Positions 7,733-17,275 of a stretch of 41,126 bases of DNA are shown in pieces. Origin of the DNA: JAICIG01 sp035532215 (GTDB lineage Bacteria; Planctomycetota; Planctomycetia; Pirellulales; JAICIG01). The translations under genes and the position numbers were made by a program. The first letter of the stretch is position 1, and each line of letters begins with the position of its first letter. The notes below the pieces were generated by a model that worked only from the letters and a program-made list of their open reading frames with translations, was not told the origin of the DNA and ran no database searches. The DNA lies in the NCBI GenBank assembly GCA_035532215.1, contig DATKRK010000169.1, positions 1-41,126 on the forward strand, given 5' to 3'.

Positions 7733-9895
7733 ATGCTTCGGACTGTAATCGTCGCGGTTTGCCTAATCGCCGTAGGTTCCGCGGTTTTTTGCGGAGTGGC
7801 CTGGGCCCAAGAGCGCTCGCGTAGTGCGCCGCGGCCGTTGACGTTCGGCGAGCGCCTGGATCGTTTGCGGCGCAACCTGATCGGCGACGACTCGGAGTCG
7901 GAACCGGCGCCTCCCGTCCACAGCCATAACCACAACCATCACCACGCTCATCCGAAAGCGAGCTCTTCCCCGGCGCCGAAAGTGGCGCCGCAGCGCACGA
8001 CGAACAGCCCGGCGCCGCGAATGACCCGGCAGTCGGCCGTTAAGGTGCAAGCCTCGCACGACGCGCGCCCGTCGGCAGCCAAACACTCTTCCGGCGCGAC
8101 GAGCGGCGGTCGCAACGCAGCCGCGCTTGCCCGCCCCTCTGCTTCGAGCCGCAAGTCCTTCATCCGCGACGACCTTTCGGAGGACGACGACTCGGCGCCC
8201 GAGGAAGAATTCGAAGGCCGGATGGAAAGCTCGGCCGGCGAAGCGCCCGGCGAACCCGCTGAGATGGATGTCGAAGAAGAATTCGAGGCGCCCGGCAAAA
8301 TCGAGGCGCCCAGCGAGATCGAGCCTGACGACGCCGTTGAATCTCGACTCGGTCCCGAATTGGGGCCGCGTCACTTTGCCCCGAAACCCCGCTCTCGCCA
8401 GTCGTCCTCATTCGACCGGGGCGCCTTGTTTTCTCGCACCAGCCCTGCTTTGGCGGTCGAGACGCGCGGCCCGCGGCGCGTGAAAGTGGGTCAACCGGCG
8501 GAATACAAAGTGCTGCTGAAGAACGAAGGCGATTCGGCCGCGGCCGGCGTCGTGGCTCTCATCGCTTTGCCGTCATCGGTGGAGTTGCAGGAATCGCGGC
8601 TTTCGGCCGGCTCGGCCGCCCCGGCGGCCGGAGCGCTTGAATGGACGATCGACAGCCTTCCGGCCGGCGCCCAGGAGGAACTGACGCTCGAACTCATCCC
8701 GCGTGAGAACCGCCCCTTCGATCTGGCCGTCCGCTGGACGTCGGCCGCGGCCGAATCGAGCGCGGCGGTCGAAGTACAGCAAGCCCTGCTGGAATTGAAA
8801 ATCAGCGGCGCTCGCCAGGTGTTGTGCGGCGCCAAGGAAGTCTATCGGCTGAGCGTCTCGAATCCCGGCAACGGCGACGCCGAAAACGTCGCCGTGCGTC
8901 TGCTGCCGCTCGTGCCGGGAGAAGGAGAGGCCTCGAGCCACAAGATCGGCACGGTTCCGGCGGGCGACGTGAAAGCGGTCGAAATCGAGTTGGTCGCCCG
9001 GCAGGGCGGGCAATTGGTGATTCGCGCCGAAGCGACGGGCGACGGCGACTTGAAAGCCGTGGCGGCCGAGGAAGTCGCCGTGTTGCAGCCGGCGCTCGAC
9101 GTGAAGATCGCGGCGCCTGGCCGGCAGTACGCCGGCGCCGTGGCGAATTATGAAATCCGGTTGCAAAACCCGGGCGACGCTGAAGCGCGCCACGTCAAGC
9201 TGGCGGCGGCCCTGCCGGCGCAGGCCGAGTACGTCGACTCGGACCTAGGCGGCAAGTTCGACGCCAAACGCAACCGGGTCGTCTGGTCGCTCGACGACCT
9301 GGCGCCGGGCGCCGAGCAGACCGTCACCGTCCGCTGCACGGTGCAAGCGGCCGGCGAGAACCGCCTGGAGGCCATCGCCATCGCCGATGGCGACCTCAAG
9401 CAATCGCAAGTCGCCGTGACCGAAGTCATCGCCGTGGCCGACCTGGTGTTGAAAGTCTCCGATCCGGCGGGCCCCGTCGCGGTCGGCGGCGACGCCGTTT
9501 ACGAACTGCGCGTGAAGAATCGCGGCAGCAAAGCCGCCGAAGGGGTCGAAATCGCCGCCTTCTACTCCAAGGGCATCGAACCGGTGAGCGCCGAGGGGGG
9601 CGGCCACGAAATCACGCCGGGCACGGTGACCTTCGAACCGATTTCCAAGCTGGCGGCCGGCGAAGAGACGGTCTTCAAGATTCACGCCCGCGCCGAGGCG
9701 AGCGGCACGCACCGCTTCCGCGTCGAGTTGCAGTGCAAGCCCCTGGGCGCCAAGCTGAGCCAGGAAGAAACCACGCTGTTCTACGACGACGAACCAACTG
9801 AAATGCAAGCCAAGAAACCCGCCGGCAAGCGAACCAACTCGACCAACCTGCCGCGAACGGCCGAACGACGCGGCGCCAAGAGCCAACTTCGCTAA
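7733..9895 (+). CDS. Exported multi-domain DUF11-type (Ig-like repeat) surface protein
   Basis: The product is 720 residues. The ATG at 7733 has AGGGA upstream and opens a signal peptide that ends near WAQ26. Residues 30-230 are low complexity and include a His-rich patch (about 63-73, HSHNHNHHHAH) and an acidic stretch. From about 235 there are four Ig-like DUF11/CARDB-type repeats, each with a block such as VGQPAEYKVLLKNEGDS, CGAKEVYRLSVSNPGNG, AGAVANYEIRLQNPGDA or VGGDAVYELRVKNRGSK. These repeats are known from bacterial surface and cell-envelope proteins. The protein probably lies on or outside the outer membrane. The tail is basic (KKPAGKRTNSTN...). Similar conserved-repeat proteins are common in planctomycetes; no enzymatic motif is seen. 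Confidence 0.83.
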   Translation: MLRTVIVAVCLIAVGSAVFCGVAWAQERSRSAPRPLTFGERLDRLRRNLIGDDSESEPAPPVHSHNHNHHHAHPKASSSPAPKVAPQRTTNSPAPRMTRQSAVKVQASHDARPSAAKHSSGATSGGRNAAALARPSASSRKSFIRDDLSEDDDSAPEEEFEGRMESSAGEAPGEPAEMDVEEEFEAPGKIEAPSEIEPDDAVESRLGPELGPRHFAPKPRSRQSSSFDRGALFSRTSPALAVETRGPRRVKVGQPAEYKVLLKNEGDSAAAGVVALIALPSSVELQESRLSAGSAAPAAGALEWTIDSLPAGAQEELTLELIPRENRPFDLAVRWTSAAAESSAAVEVQQALLELKISGARQVLCGAKEVYRLSVSNPGNGDAENVAVRLLPLVPGEGEASSHKIGTVPAGDVKAVEIELVARQGGQLVIRAEATGDGDLKAVAAEEVAVLQPALDVKIAAPGRQYAGAVANYEIRLQNPGDAEARHVKLAAALPAQAEYVDSDLGGKFDAKRNRVVWSLDDLAPGAEQTVTVRCTVQAAGENRLEAIAIADGDLKQSQVAVTEVIAVADLVLKVSDPAGPVAVGGDAVYELRVKNRGSKAAEGVEIAAFYSKGIEPVSAEGGGHEITPGTVTFEPISKLAAGEETVFKIHARAEASGTHRFRVELQCKPLGAKLSQEETTLFYDDEPTEMQAKKPAGKRTNSTNLPRTAERRGAKSQLR

Positions 9896-9977
9896 CTCAC
9901 CGCCCGTGAAATCGGCGTCCTGGGCGCCATGCCTTCGCCCGCGTCAGCCGGCGTAGGCATGCTTGCATCCACCCATC

Positions 9978-10016
9978 GCATGCTTACCCACTTGCTGCGC
10001 AAGCGTGAAAGCATGC
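9978..10016. repeat. Palindromic element upstream-adjacent to the nadB 3' end
   Basis: GCATGCTT (9978-9985) pairs with AAGCATGC (10009-10016), and inside it CTTGC pairs with GCAAG (9991-9995 and 9999-10003). It lies between the stops of the convergent DUF11 gene and nadB. No T-run is present, so it is more likely a dispersed palindrome than an intrinsic terminator. Confidence 0.5.
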
Positions 10017-10072
10017 CACCCTCGATGTTTGCGTTTCGCGCTGTCGCAAAATCGTGGCGGTGATTGAGCGCC

Positions 10073-11713
10073 TTACTCGTTCGACCGGCGAAAGGCCAAA
10101 TGTTTTTGCCAATGCGCGTTGTCGAGCTGCGGAAAATCGACGCGCAAGTGGACGCCGCGGCTCTCTTCGCGAGCCAGCGCCGCCGAGATCATCAGCCGGG
10201 CCACGCAGAGCATGTTTTGCAACTGCCAGCCGGCCGGGTCGGCGAACTGCCGCCCGAGCACGTAGTGGCGCCAGTGGTTGACCGAATCGAGGGCCGCCGT
10301 TAAATCGCCCGCCTCGCGCCGCACGCCCGCGCTGCGCCACATCAGGCTCTTGAGCGAATTGCGAATGTCGTCCAGGTCGAGCGCATCGGCCGAATCGCTG
10401 GCCGCCGGGTTCTCCAGCGGCAAGGCGCGGAAGTCGTCGGGCATGGCCAAGGCCTGACGCGAGGCGCCGTCGCCGGCGTGTGCGCCGAACACCAGCCCTT
10501 CCAACAGACTGTTCGAGGCCAGGCGGTTGGCGCCGTGCAAGCCGCTCGAGCTGACCTCGCCCGCCGCCCACAGCCCAGGCAGCGTGGTGCGGCCTTCGGC
10601 GTCGATCGTGACTCCGCCAATCATGTAATGCGCCCCCGGCCGCACCGGAATCCAATCGGTCGCGATATCGAGTCCGAACTCGGCGCAGACGGCGGCGATG
10701 CCCGGAAAGCGGGCGCGGACGCGCTCGGGGTCGAGGTGCGACAGATCGAGATAGACGTTCGGGCGCCGCGTTTTTTCCATCTGCGTGACGATCGCCTGGC
10801 TGACGACGTCTCGCGGGGCCAATTCGCCTCGTTCGTCGTAGTCGGGCATGAAGCGATGGCCGGTATGGTCCACCAGCCAGGCCCCGGCGCCGCGCATGGC
10901 CTCGGTAATCAGGCTGCGGCTGCTGCCCGCGATGTAGAGCACCGTGGGATGAAACTGCATGAACTCCATGTCGCGCAGCTCGGCGCCGGCGCGAAAAGCC
11001 ACGGCGTGGCCGTCGCCGGTGGCCACGGGCGGATTGGTCGTCTCGCGGTAGAGCTGCCCCACGCCGCCGGTGCAGAGAATCGTCTGCTTGGCCCAGACCA
11101 GCGTCTTGCCGTGCTGCGGGTTCCAAACCAAGGCGCCGCGGCAGGCGCCCTCGTAGGTCAGCAGGTCGAGCGTGAAGGTGTTTTGCCAGGTCTCGACGTT
11201 GAGCAGCGATTGCGTGCGCGCGATCACGGCCCGCATCACCTCCTTGCCCGTCGAGTCGCCCAGGGCATGGACGATCCGGTCGTGGCTATGGCCCCCTTCG
11301 CGGCCCAGCGCCAGTTCGCCCTGTTCTTCGTCGAAGCGGGCGCCCCAGGCGATCAGTTCGCGAATCCGCAGCGGCGCCTCGCGCACCACCAAGTCGACGA
11401 TCTCGCGGTCGCACAAGTCGCCGCCGGCCTTGAGCGTGTCGGCCACGTGATTCTCGAAGCGGTCCTCGGGATCGAGCACGCCGGCGATGCCGCCCTGAGC
11501 GTAGTTGCTGTTCGACTGCAGCAAACTATCTTTGGTCACCACCAGCACGCGCAACCGAGAATCGACGGCCAGCGCCGCCCGCAAACCGGCCAGCCCGCCG
11601 CCGATCACCAGCACGTCGGTAAAGTGGTGCGGCATCCGTTTCGGGTGAAACGGCGCCAGGTATCTGCGGTCGTTGCCGTCGCTGTCGATGGTGAGCGTAG
11701 GGTGGGCGGGCAT
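10073..11713 (-). CDS. nadB: L-aspartate oxidase
   Basis: NadB is a cytoplasmic FAD enzyme that oxidises L-aspartate to iminoaspartate, the first step of de novo NAD synthesis with NadA. The 546-residue product has the FAD-binding GGGLAG loop at about residues 38-43 (DVLVIGGGLAGLRAALA). It carries the S-x-S-N-Y-AQGGIAG motif, the HSHDRIVHALGDSTGKE segment, EFMQFHPTVLY, and the C-terminal GLWAAGEVSSSGLHGANRLASNSLLE signature that separates NadB and fumarate-reductase flavoproteins from other oxidases. The length is normal. A start at M27 (11635) is possible; the longer form is kept because the RYLAPFHPKR segment before it looks conserved. nadA and nadC are not in the window. It reads away from the long minus-strand gene, across a 250-base gap with an inverted repeat. 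Confidence 0.94.
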   Translation of the reverse strand: MPAHPTLTIDSDGNDRRYLAPFHPKRMPHHFTDVLVIGGGLAGLRAALAVDSRLRVLVVTKDSLLQSNSNYAQGGIAGVLDPEDRFENHVADTLKAGGDLCDREIVDLVVREAPLRIRELIAWGARFDEEQGELALGREGGHSHDRIVHALGDSTGKEVMRAVIARTQSLLNVETWQNTFTLDLLTYEGACRGALVWNPQHGKTLVWAKQTILCTGGVGQLYRETTNPPVATGDGHAVAFRAGAELRDMEFMQFHPTVLYIAGSSRSLITEAMRGAGAWLVDHTGHRFMPDYDERGELAPRDVVSQAIVTQMEKTRRPNVYLDLSHLDPERVRARFPGIAAVCAEFGLDIATDWIPVRPGAHYMIGGVTIDAEGRTTLPGLWAAGEVSSSGLHGANRLASNSLLEGLVFGAHAGDGASRQALAMPDDFRALPLENPAASDSADALDLDDIRNSLKSLMWRSAGVRREAGDLTAALDSVNHWRHYVLGRQFADPAGWQLQNMLCVARLMISAALAREESRGVHLRVDFPQLDNAHWQKHLAFRRSNE

Positions 11714-11720
11714 GCGGGGT

Positions 11721-11950
11721 GGTTGGGGATTGGCGGTTGAGAGTTAGCAAGCGGAACCAGGCGAGCGGCCGGCATCAGCCGGCTGGTGCGATGGCGACGG
11801 TTCCAGGATTCAACGCGAACTGCCGGCCCGAATTATTGCCGATGAGTTGCTTCAGTTCGAGTGGACGATTGGCGGCGATGGACTGTCGTCGAGGGGCGTC
11901 GCGCCACCAGGGGCTAACGCCCCCCGCTCGCCAATCACCAATCCCCAACC
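11721..11950. repeat. Inverted 13-bp repeat spanning the nadB upstream gap
   Basis: GGTTGGGGATTGG at 11721-11733 is exactly complementary to 11938-11950. Between them, near 11909-11922, a small hairpin (GGGGCTAACGCCCC) is visible. The element fills the space between the nadB start and the stop of the upstream long gene. It looks like a small non-autonomous or palindromic repeat; no coding capacity was recognised. Confidence 0.6.
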
Positions 11951-11961
11951 GCCCAGCCCCG

Positions 11962-14900
11962 TCACTTCTTCGCCCGCGAAATCCCCTTGGAGAATTCGCG
12001 GTACTGCTCGGCGTACTCGGCGGGCGGAGCGGTGCGGCGCGATTCGATCAGGTTGCGGCGTTGATCGCCCCGCTTCTGACCGCCGGAAAGCGACGACCCG
12101 CGCGGACGCAAGCCGAGGCTGCGCAGCGTCTCGTCAAGCTCTTCTCGGGCGGCGTCGCCCTGGCGGCCAGGCTGCTGAGCCGAACTTCTGAGTTGGTCCC
12201 AGCGGTTGATGAATTGCTCGACGTCCTTGCGGCTCCATTTCAGCTTGTCGAGCAGTTCCTGATCGGGGTCGCCCTTTTGCAATTGGTCCTTGAGCCGTTC
12301 GAGGGCCAAGTCGGTGGCTTTGCGCGTGTATTCCAGGTTCGGATCGTCGCCGCCCGGTTCGCTGTTGTCGGTCGGGTCGGCCGGGGCATCGTCGCTTTCG
12401 GTCGGCGGAAGGCCGCCGCCGGTCTGGCTGTTGGGGCCGTTGCCGCGGTTCTTGCTCTGCTCGAGATTTTGTCCTCCGTCGGCGCCGGGCGACGGCTTGC
12501 CGCCGGCTTGCTGCTCTTGTTTCGCGTCGCCCGGCTGCTTCGAGGCGTCGTCGTCCGCCTGGGCGTCCTGATTCCGCTGATCCTCGGCGCCGCCCGACTT
12601 CGAGCCGCCGGCTTGCTTGTTCGTGCCGGGGCCTTTTTCGCCCGACGGCTTGCCGCCCGAAGGCTGCTCGCCTTTGACCTGATCGCCGGCTTTGTCGCTC
12701 TTGGGTCCCTTGCCGGATTGCTCCGATTGGCCGCCGCCTTCGTCGGCGTCGGTATTTTGCCCGGCCGAGCCTTTGCCCGGACTTTGCGAACGCTGGCCGC
12801 CGCCTTTGCCGCCGCCGCCCGAATGCTCGCCCGACTTGTTGCCCTTCGAGTCCGATTGATGCTCGCTGATGCTGCTGGAGTTGTACTCCTCATCGTTCTG
12901 GGCCTTGGAGTTCTCGTCGGGCGAAAGCTTTTTGTCGCGCTGCTTATTGCTTTCCATCGGCGAGGGTGCAGGGCCTTTATTATCGCCGCCCTTCTGACCG
13001 GCGCCTCCCTCGCCGCGGTCCTGACCTTCGGCATCGCCGCCGCCGGCGTTCTTTTCAGGATTCTTTTCGTCTGCGTTCTGTTTGTCGTTGGGCTTGCCTT
13101 CGCCTTTGCTCTGGCCGGCGTTCTTGCCCGCTTGCGATTTGCGGTCGCCTTGGGCTGCTTTGGGCATTTCGTCGCCGGTTTTCGACTCGTCGCCGGCGCC
13201 CTGCTCGCCGGCCTGCTTCGATTTATCCTGGCCGCTATTGCCCGCCTCGCCCGGCTCTTGCGAATTCCGATCGTCGGCCTGCGATTTGCCCGATTTGCCG
13301 CCTTTCTCACCCGGCTTCTTTTCTTGCGACTCCCGCTTCGCTTCGCCATCGCCTCCGCCTTTCCCAGGGCCGGGCTGCTGGTCGTCTTCGTTGGGCTTCT
13401 TCTCGCCGGCAGGTTTTTCGCCGGGGCCCTTTTCACCCAGTTGCGGTTGTTTTCGTTCGGCGCCTTTTTCTTCGCCTTGCGCGCCGGCCGATTCTTGCTT
13501 TCCGGCGTCGTCCTTCGGCTGCGCATCGTCTTTCATGCCCGACTTGCCCGGCGACTTTTCGTCTGATGGCTGGCCTTCGCCTCGCTCGCCGGCGCCCGAC
13601 TGGTCGTTTTCCGGCGACTGCTTACGGCCCGACTTTTCCTGGCCTGGAGATTTCGACCCTGGCGACTTCTCGTCCCCCGGATCCTTGCCTTGCGACTTGT
13701 CCTTGCCTGGCGTATCGCCTTCGGGCATCGGGCGTTCTTCTCGCTCGCGCTGGCCTTCGCCCGCCGAATTCTTCTCGCCCTTTTCGCCCGCAGGCTGCTT
13801 GGCCTGATCTTGCGAGCCCGTTTCGTCCTTCCCAGCAGGCTCGCCCAGCGACTTTTCGCCCTTGCGGCCTTCGTCTGGCTTGGGCGACTTTTGCCCTTTT
13901 TTCGAGCCCCGCTGTTCTTTTTTCTTGTCGTTGAAGAACTTGTTGATCTGGTCGATCGCCTTACCCGCGTCTTGTTCGGGATCGAGGCGTTCGTCGTTTT
14001 GTCGATCGGAACCGTCGCCGGACGATTCTCGCGAGCCTTTGCCGCTCTTGCCGTTTTGCCGGCTTTCGCCTGGTTGGCCCTCGCCCGACTCCGAATCGCC
14101 TTCGCCCGAATCCTGGCCCTCCGAATTCTGTCCGTCGTTATTCTGCTTGTCGCGTTTCGATTGCTTGCCCGCCGATGACTTGTTTCCCTCGGCGCCTTCG
14201 TCGCCTTGCTCTTGCCCTTCTTTCTGCTTGTCCGACGGCTGATCGTCGCGCGGCTTTTGCTTTTCGCTCTTGTCCTGCGATCCCTTTTCGCCCGGCTGTT
14301 GTTGGTCGCCCGGCTGGCCGTCGCCGTCCGACGGGCGGTCGGCCGGGTTCGGTTTGTCGTTCGCTTGGTCGTTTTGCGGCTTGTCGCTTGTTTTTTTGTT
14401 AGCGTCGTTGCTGGCCAGTTGGTCCTGGTCCTGCTTGCCGTCGGGCGAGACGATGCGCAGCGTGTAGCGCGGCGTCTCGACGTGGTTGGCGTCCGGCTGC
14501 TTGTTGTCGTCGGCCGAAGCCCAGAATCGCACGCGGTCGCCCGCCTTTAGGCCGAGCGAGCGGGTCGAAAAATTGTACCGCCCCTCGAATGGCCCGCCGC
14601 GCGGTTCGGCCAACAGCGCCTTGTCCAACAGCGGCTCGACGCTGCGCGTGGCGTGCAGCCGCAAGTCGGCCAACTTGAAGTCGGGATCGGCGGCTGCCAG
14701 CTTCAGCGGCAGCGCGGCGCCTTCGGCAAGCTGGATCTCTTCGGTCGGCTTGGCCGACGGCTCGACGAAGGCGATCTCCGGCGACAGATCGGGAACGACT
14801 TCGATCGCGTAACGAATCGGCTTCGGGTTCTCGTGACCGGCCAGATTCTTGAAGCGAATCTGGTAGCTGGCGTGTTCCGGCTGTTCGCTGTTCTTCTTCA

Positions 14901-16077
14901 GCGCCAGCGTGAATGTTACGTACGCCTTGCGACCGTCGGTCTTCATCGCCAGATCGCGCCGGCCGTCGCAATCGAAATCGATGTCGGCCGACTTGATTTC
15001 GTGCGTGGCCGTCGCCCGCACGGTGACCTGCGTCCCTTCCAAGGCCAGAATATCGCCGCGCCGCGGCACGCTGCGCGCCGTCAACTCGCTGTACGCCGGA
15101 TAGTCGTACTCGACCGCATCGACCACGATCGCCGGAGCAATCTTCACCCCGACTTTGTAACGCGGCGAAATCGCGTCGCCCGCCGTGATCCAATATTCCA
15201 AATCCTGTTGCAAGCCGGCGGCGTCGGCCGGCAGTTCGGCCGTATGCCGATAGCCGGTTTCCGGCAGCGTCATCCGCACCGGCTGGTCGACGAGCTGGCC
15301 GTCGGCGGTCGAATAGTGCAATGTCGGCTGCTCGCCGCCCGAGAGCCCCGAAACCAGGGCCGAGACGTTCAAGTGCTGGTCGTGATAGCCTTCGGCTTCG
15401 CCCGGCTGAATGTCGGCGATTGCCACGCGGGTCGGCGCCGAGATATCGGCCCAGGGCGCAATGACGCGGCGGAACGAAGTGAAGGGGTTTTTGGGCGACG
15501 CGATCCGATAAACGGCGACCATGCCGACCAGGACCATCAGCAGCGTCAGCAGCTTGACGAGCGGCGTCCGATCGACGGCCGTTTCGATTTGCGCGGCCGA
15601 CAGCCCGTTGGCGGCCTGCTCTTCGATCGCTTCATAAACGCGCTGCGGCAGCGCGTCGTTGGAACGCAGCAGCAGGAAATTGACCAGGCTGTTCTTCAGC
15701 CCCGGACGGCTCTGTTCGATCGTCTGGGCGGCATAGATCGGATTGATCCGCCGCAGCACGAGCGGCGCCAACCGCAAGACCAGATAGGCCGCCACGCCCG
15801 TTAAAAACAGCGCCAGGCAAAAAAATCGACCCGCAAAACCCATCCCGCCAGGGACCAGCCAATGGTCGGCCAGGGCCGCCAGCAGCAAATAGGCCATCGA
15901 GCCGGCGGCCAGCAGCATCAGCGAAGCCATCAGGTCGACCGACTTGACCTGCCGCCGCGTGCGGTGAAGCTGGCTCTCGATATAGCGGTCGTACTCGACG
16001 AATTTCCCGCTGCTCGGCGGGCGCGAGCCGTTCGGCCCGGGCGACGGGGAAGAAGGGACGCTCGTTCCGGCAGCCAT
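11962..16077 (-). CDS. Giant membrane protein with ~700-residue disordered polar region (DUF4175-like N-terminus)
   Basis: The product is 1371 residues. The ATG at 16077 has GAGGTG six bases upstream, which is better supported than the longer open frame. The N-terminal third has two adjacent hydrophobic segments (about residues 50-70 and 85-110: LMASLMLLAAGSMAYLLLAA and FFCLALFLTGVAAYLVLRLA) and a third near 165-185. Extracytoplasmic-looking beta-rich sequence follows up to about residue 545. Residues about 550-1245 are almost entirely Gly, Lys, Glu, Gln, Ser, Asp, Pro and Asn with no hydrophobic core. The last 125 residues are helical and charged (DLALERLKDQLQKGDPDQEL, then KWSRKDVEQFINRWDQLR). 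The N-terminal layout resembles planctomycete DUF4175-type proteins often found beside MoxR/DUF58 genes, but those genes are absent here. Its function is unknown; an envelope scaffold is a guess. Confidence 0.83.
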   Translation of the reverse strand: MAAGTSVPSSPSPGPNGSRPPSSGKFVEYDRYIESQLHRTRRQVKSVDLMASLMLLAAGSMAYLLLAALADHWLVPGGMGFAGRFFCLALFLTGVAAYLVLRLAPLVLRRINPIYAAQTIEQSRPGLKNSLVNFLLLRSNDALPQRVYEAIEEQAANGLSAAQIETAVDRTPLVKLLTLLMVLVGMVAVYRIASPKNPFTSFRRVIAPWADISAPTRVAIADIQPGEAEGYHDQHLNVSALVSGLSGGEQPTLHYSTADGQLVDQPVRMTLPETGYRHTAELPADAAGLQQDLEYWITAGDAISPRYKVGVKIAPAIVVDAVEYDYPAYSELTARSVPRRGDILALEGTQVTVRATATHEIKSADIDFDCDGRRDLAMKTDGRKAYVTFTLALKKNSEQPEHASYQIRFKNLAGHENPKPIRYAIEVVPDLSPEIAFVEPSAKPTEEIQLAEGAALPLKLAAADPDFKLADLRLHATRSVEPLLDKALLAEPRGGPFEGRYNFSTRSLGLKAGDRVRFWASADDNKQPDANHVETPRYTLRIVSPDGKQDQDQLASNDANKKTSDKPQNDQANDKPNPADRPSDGDGQPGDQQQPGEKGSQDKSEKQKPRDDQPSDKQKEGQEQGDEGAEGNKSSAGKQSKRDKQNNDGQNSEGQDSGEGDSESGEGQPGESRQNGKSGKGSRESSGDGSDRQNDERLDPEQDAGKAIDQINKFFNDKKKEQRGSKKGQKSPKPDEGRKGEKSLGEPAGKDETGSQDQAKQPAGEKGEKNSAGEGQREREERPMPEGDTPGKDKSQGKDPGDEKSPGSKSPGQEKSGRKQSPENDQSGAGERGEGQPSDEKSPGKSGMKDDAQPKDDAGKQESAGAQGEEKGAERKQPQLGEKGPGEKPAGEKKPNEDDQQPGPGKGGGDGEAKRESQEKKPGEKGGKSGKSQADDRNSQEPGEAGNSGQDKSKQAGEQGAGDESKTGDEMPKAAQGDRKSQAGKNAGQSKGEGKPNDKQNADEKNPEKNAGGGDAEGQDRGEGGAGQKGGDNKGPAPSPMESNKQRDKKLSPDENSKAQNDEEYNSSSISEHQSDSKGNKSGEHSGGGGKGGGQRSQSPGKGSAGQNTDADEGGGQSEQSGKGPKSDKAGDQVKGEQPSGGKPSGEKGPGTNKQAGGSKSGGAEDQRNQDAQADDDASKQPGDAKQEQQAGGKPSPGADGGQNLEQSKNRGNGPNSQTGGGLPPTESDDAPADPTDNSEPGGDDPNLEYTRKATDLALERLKDQLQKGDPDQELLDKLKWSRKDVEQFINRWDQLRSSAQQPGRQGDAAREELDETLRSLGLRPRGSSLSGGQKRGDQRRNLIESRRTAPPAEYAEQYREFSKGISRAKK

Positions 16078-16120
16078 GCAAAACACCTCGGGGGGGCGGC
16101 GAAACTCCTGGTAGTGTACC

Positions 16121-16126
16121 ATTATA
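16121..16126 (-). promoter_or_regulatory. Candidate -10 box for the giant membrane protein gene
   Basis: The minus strand reads TATAAT, an exact consensus -10 hexamer, 44-50 bases before the ATG at 16077 in the short divergent intergenic region. No good -35 box is seen at 16-18 bases upstream, so this is a tentative assignment. Confidence 0.4.
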
Positions 16127-16183
16127 GACGTCCAGGACGCAGATTTGATCCTTTTTCTTCCCCCTCTTTGCGAGGGTGCGGAC

Positions 16184-17062
16184 ATGATCGCTCGCAATCT
16201 CGCCGTTGCCGCGCCCGCTTCGCCCGGCTGGCCTCGCTTCGGGCTGACGGCTCTAATCGCCGCCCATGTCGCGGCCGACGTACTGATCGCCCACGCGACA
16301 AGATCCTCGCTGGGTTTCCAGGGATTCTGGGTTTATCCGTTCCTGGCTGGCGGAGTGACCTGCGGCCAGGCGGTGTTGCTGGCGCAATTCGTCTTTCTCG
16401 CCCGCGGGCGGGCAAGCTTGCGAATGTTGCTCGTGGCAGGGTGGTTCGCACTGCTGTATTACCTGGCGAGCCCGATTTTCAGGAGCGTCGCGGGACCGGG
16501 CGCCGCTAACTACCAAAACATGGCCTTTGTCGGCGTGCCATTTGTCCTTTCCGCATTATTACCTCTGGCGCATTGTGTTCTGGGACGCCGGATCGAACCG
16601 CGAGACGCGAGTCCAAGTCTTGTCGAGCGCGAAGCGTTCCAATTCTCGCTTGGGCAAATCTTCTCGCTGACGTTGGCGGCGGCCATCGTGCTCGCCGTCG
16701 TACGGTTCGCGCGCGAGACGATTTCAGTGCCGTCCGAGGTCATTTGGTACTTCGGAATCTTTCCATTGCTGCACGCATTCGTGCTGCTGCCCTTGCTCAG
16801 TCCTTGGGCCGCACTGGGAGCAAAGCATCCCGGCTGGCGATGTCTGGCCCTCGTGCTGATGGCGATCGTCTGCGGCGTCGGTCCCGCGTTCATCGGCAAA
16901 GCGACCGCGCCGGTGTATGGCATGGTCGCCGGCCCGCTCGTTTTGCAATCGCTGGTCGTGACCGGCACGTTGCTGGTTGCGCGGTGGATCGGGTATCGCT
17001 TCGTGAGCGGCGAACCGATCGAGTCCAGCACGCGGATTCACCGCCCCCCGCCGCGGCTTTGA
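16184..17062 (+). CDS. Multi-pass membrane protein of unknown function
   Basis: The product is 292 residues. The ATG at 16184 is preceded by GAGGGTG; an upstream TTG at 16145 is in frame but less likely. About eight hydrophobic segments are seen, including LTALIAAHVAADVLIAH, PFLAGGVTCGQAVLLAQFVF, MLLVAGWFALLYYLA, VGVPFVLSALLPLAHCVL, FSLTLAAAIVLAVVRF, FPLLHAFVLLPLLSPWAAL and CLALVLMAIVCGVGPAFIG. The loop RRIEPRD...AFQFSLGQIFSLTLAAAIV resembles the FSLRQLLLLT segment often seen in small planctomycete membrane proteins. It is divergent from the giant membrane protein across about 100 bases. I do not recognise a family, and no catalytic motif is visible. Confidence 0.72.
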   Translation: MIARNLAVAAPASPGWPRFGLTALIAAHVAADVLIAHATRSSLGFQGFWVYPFLAGGVTCGQAVLLAQFVFLARGRASLRMLLVAGWFALLYYLASPIFRSVAGPGAANYQNMAFVGVPFVLSALLPLAHCVLGRRIEPRDASPSLVEREAFQFSLGQIFSLTLAAAIVLAVVRFARETISVPSEVIWYFGIFPLLHAFVLLPLLSPWAALGAKHPGWRCLALVLMAIVCGVGPAFIGKATAPVYGMVAGPLVLQSLVVTGTLLVARWIGYRFVSGEPIESSTRIHRPPPRL

Positions 17063-17275
17063 GTGCAGCTTGCCGCGTTTGTATGAGGCGCGGTTGGAGC
17101 GAAGAAGACGTGCGACATACGAGTCCAAGGCTCGGCTTCTGTCCTGGCGATGGCCCGTTCGGTAGAATCAACGGTGATAACGCGACTCCGGTTTGCGTTT
17201 TGCGTCATCGGAGGAAGCGCACCCCGGTCGCCGCGCCCTAAAGCTTTTCTACAAGACCAAATCAGGAGGCGCCGC

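Noticed and set aside
10478..11740. 420-codon plus-strand open frame opposite nadB
   Set aside because: nadB is certain on the other strand; this frame is its shadow.
11719..13566. 615-codon open frame on the plus strand opposite the giant membrane protein
   Set aside because: It is the antisense of the low-complexity polar region; the composition keeps it open. It has no start signal and no domain.
14653..15804. 383-codon plus-strand open frame opposite the giant membrane protein N-terminus
   Set aside because: It is antisense to a well-supported domain and has no recognisable features.
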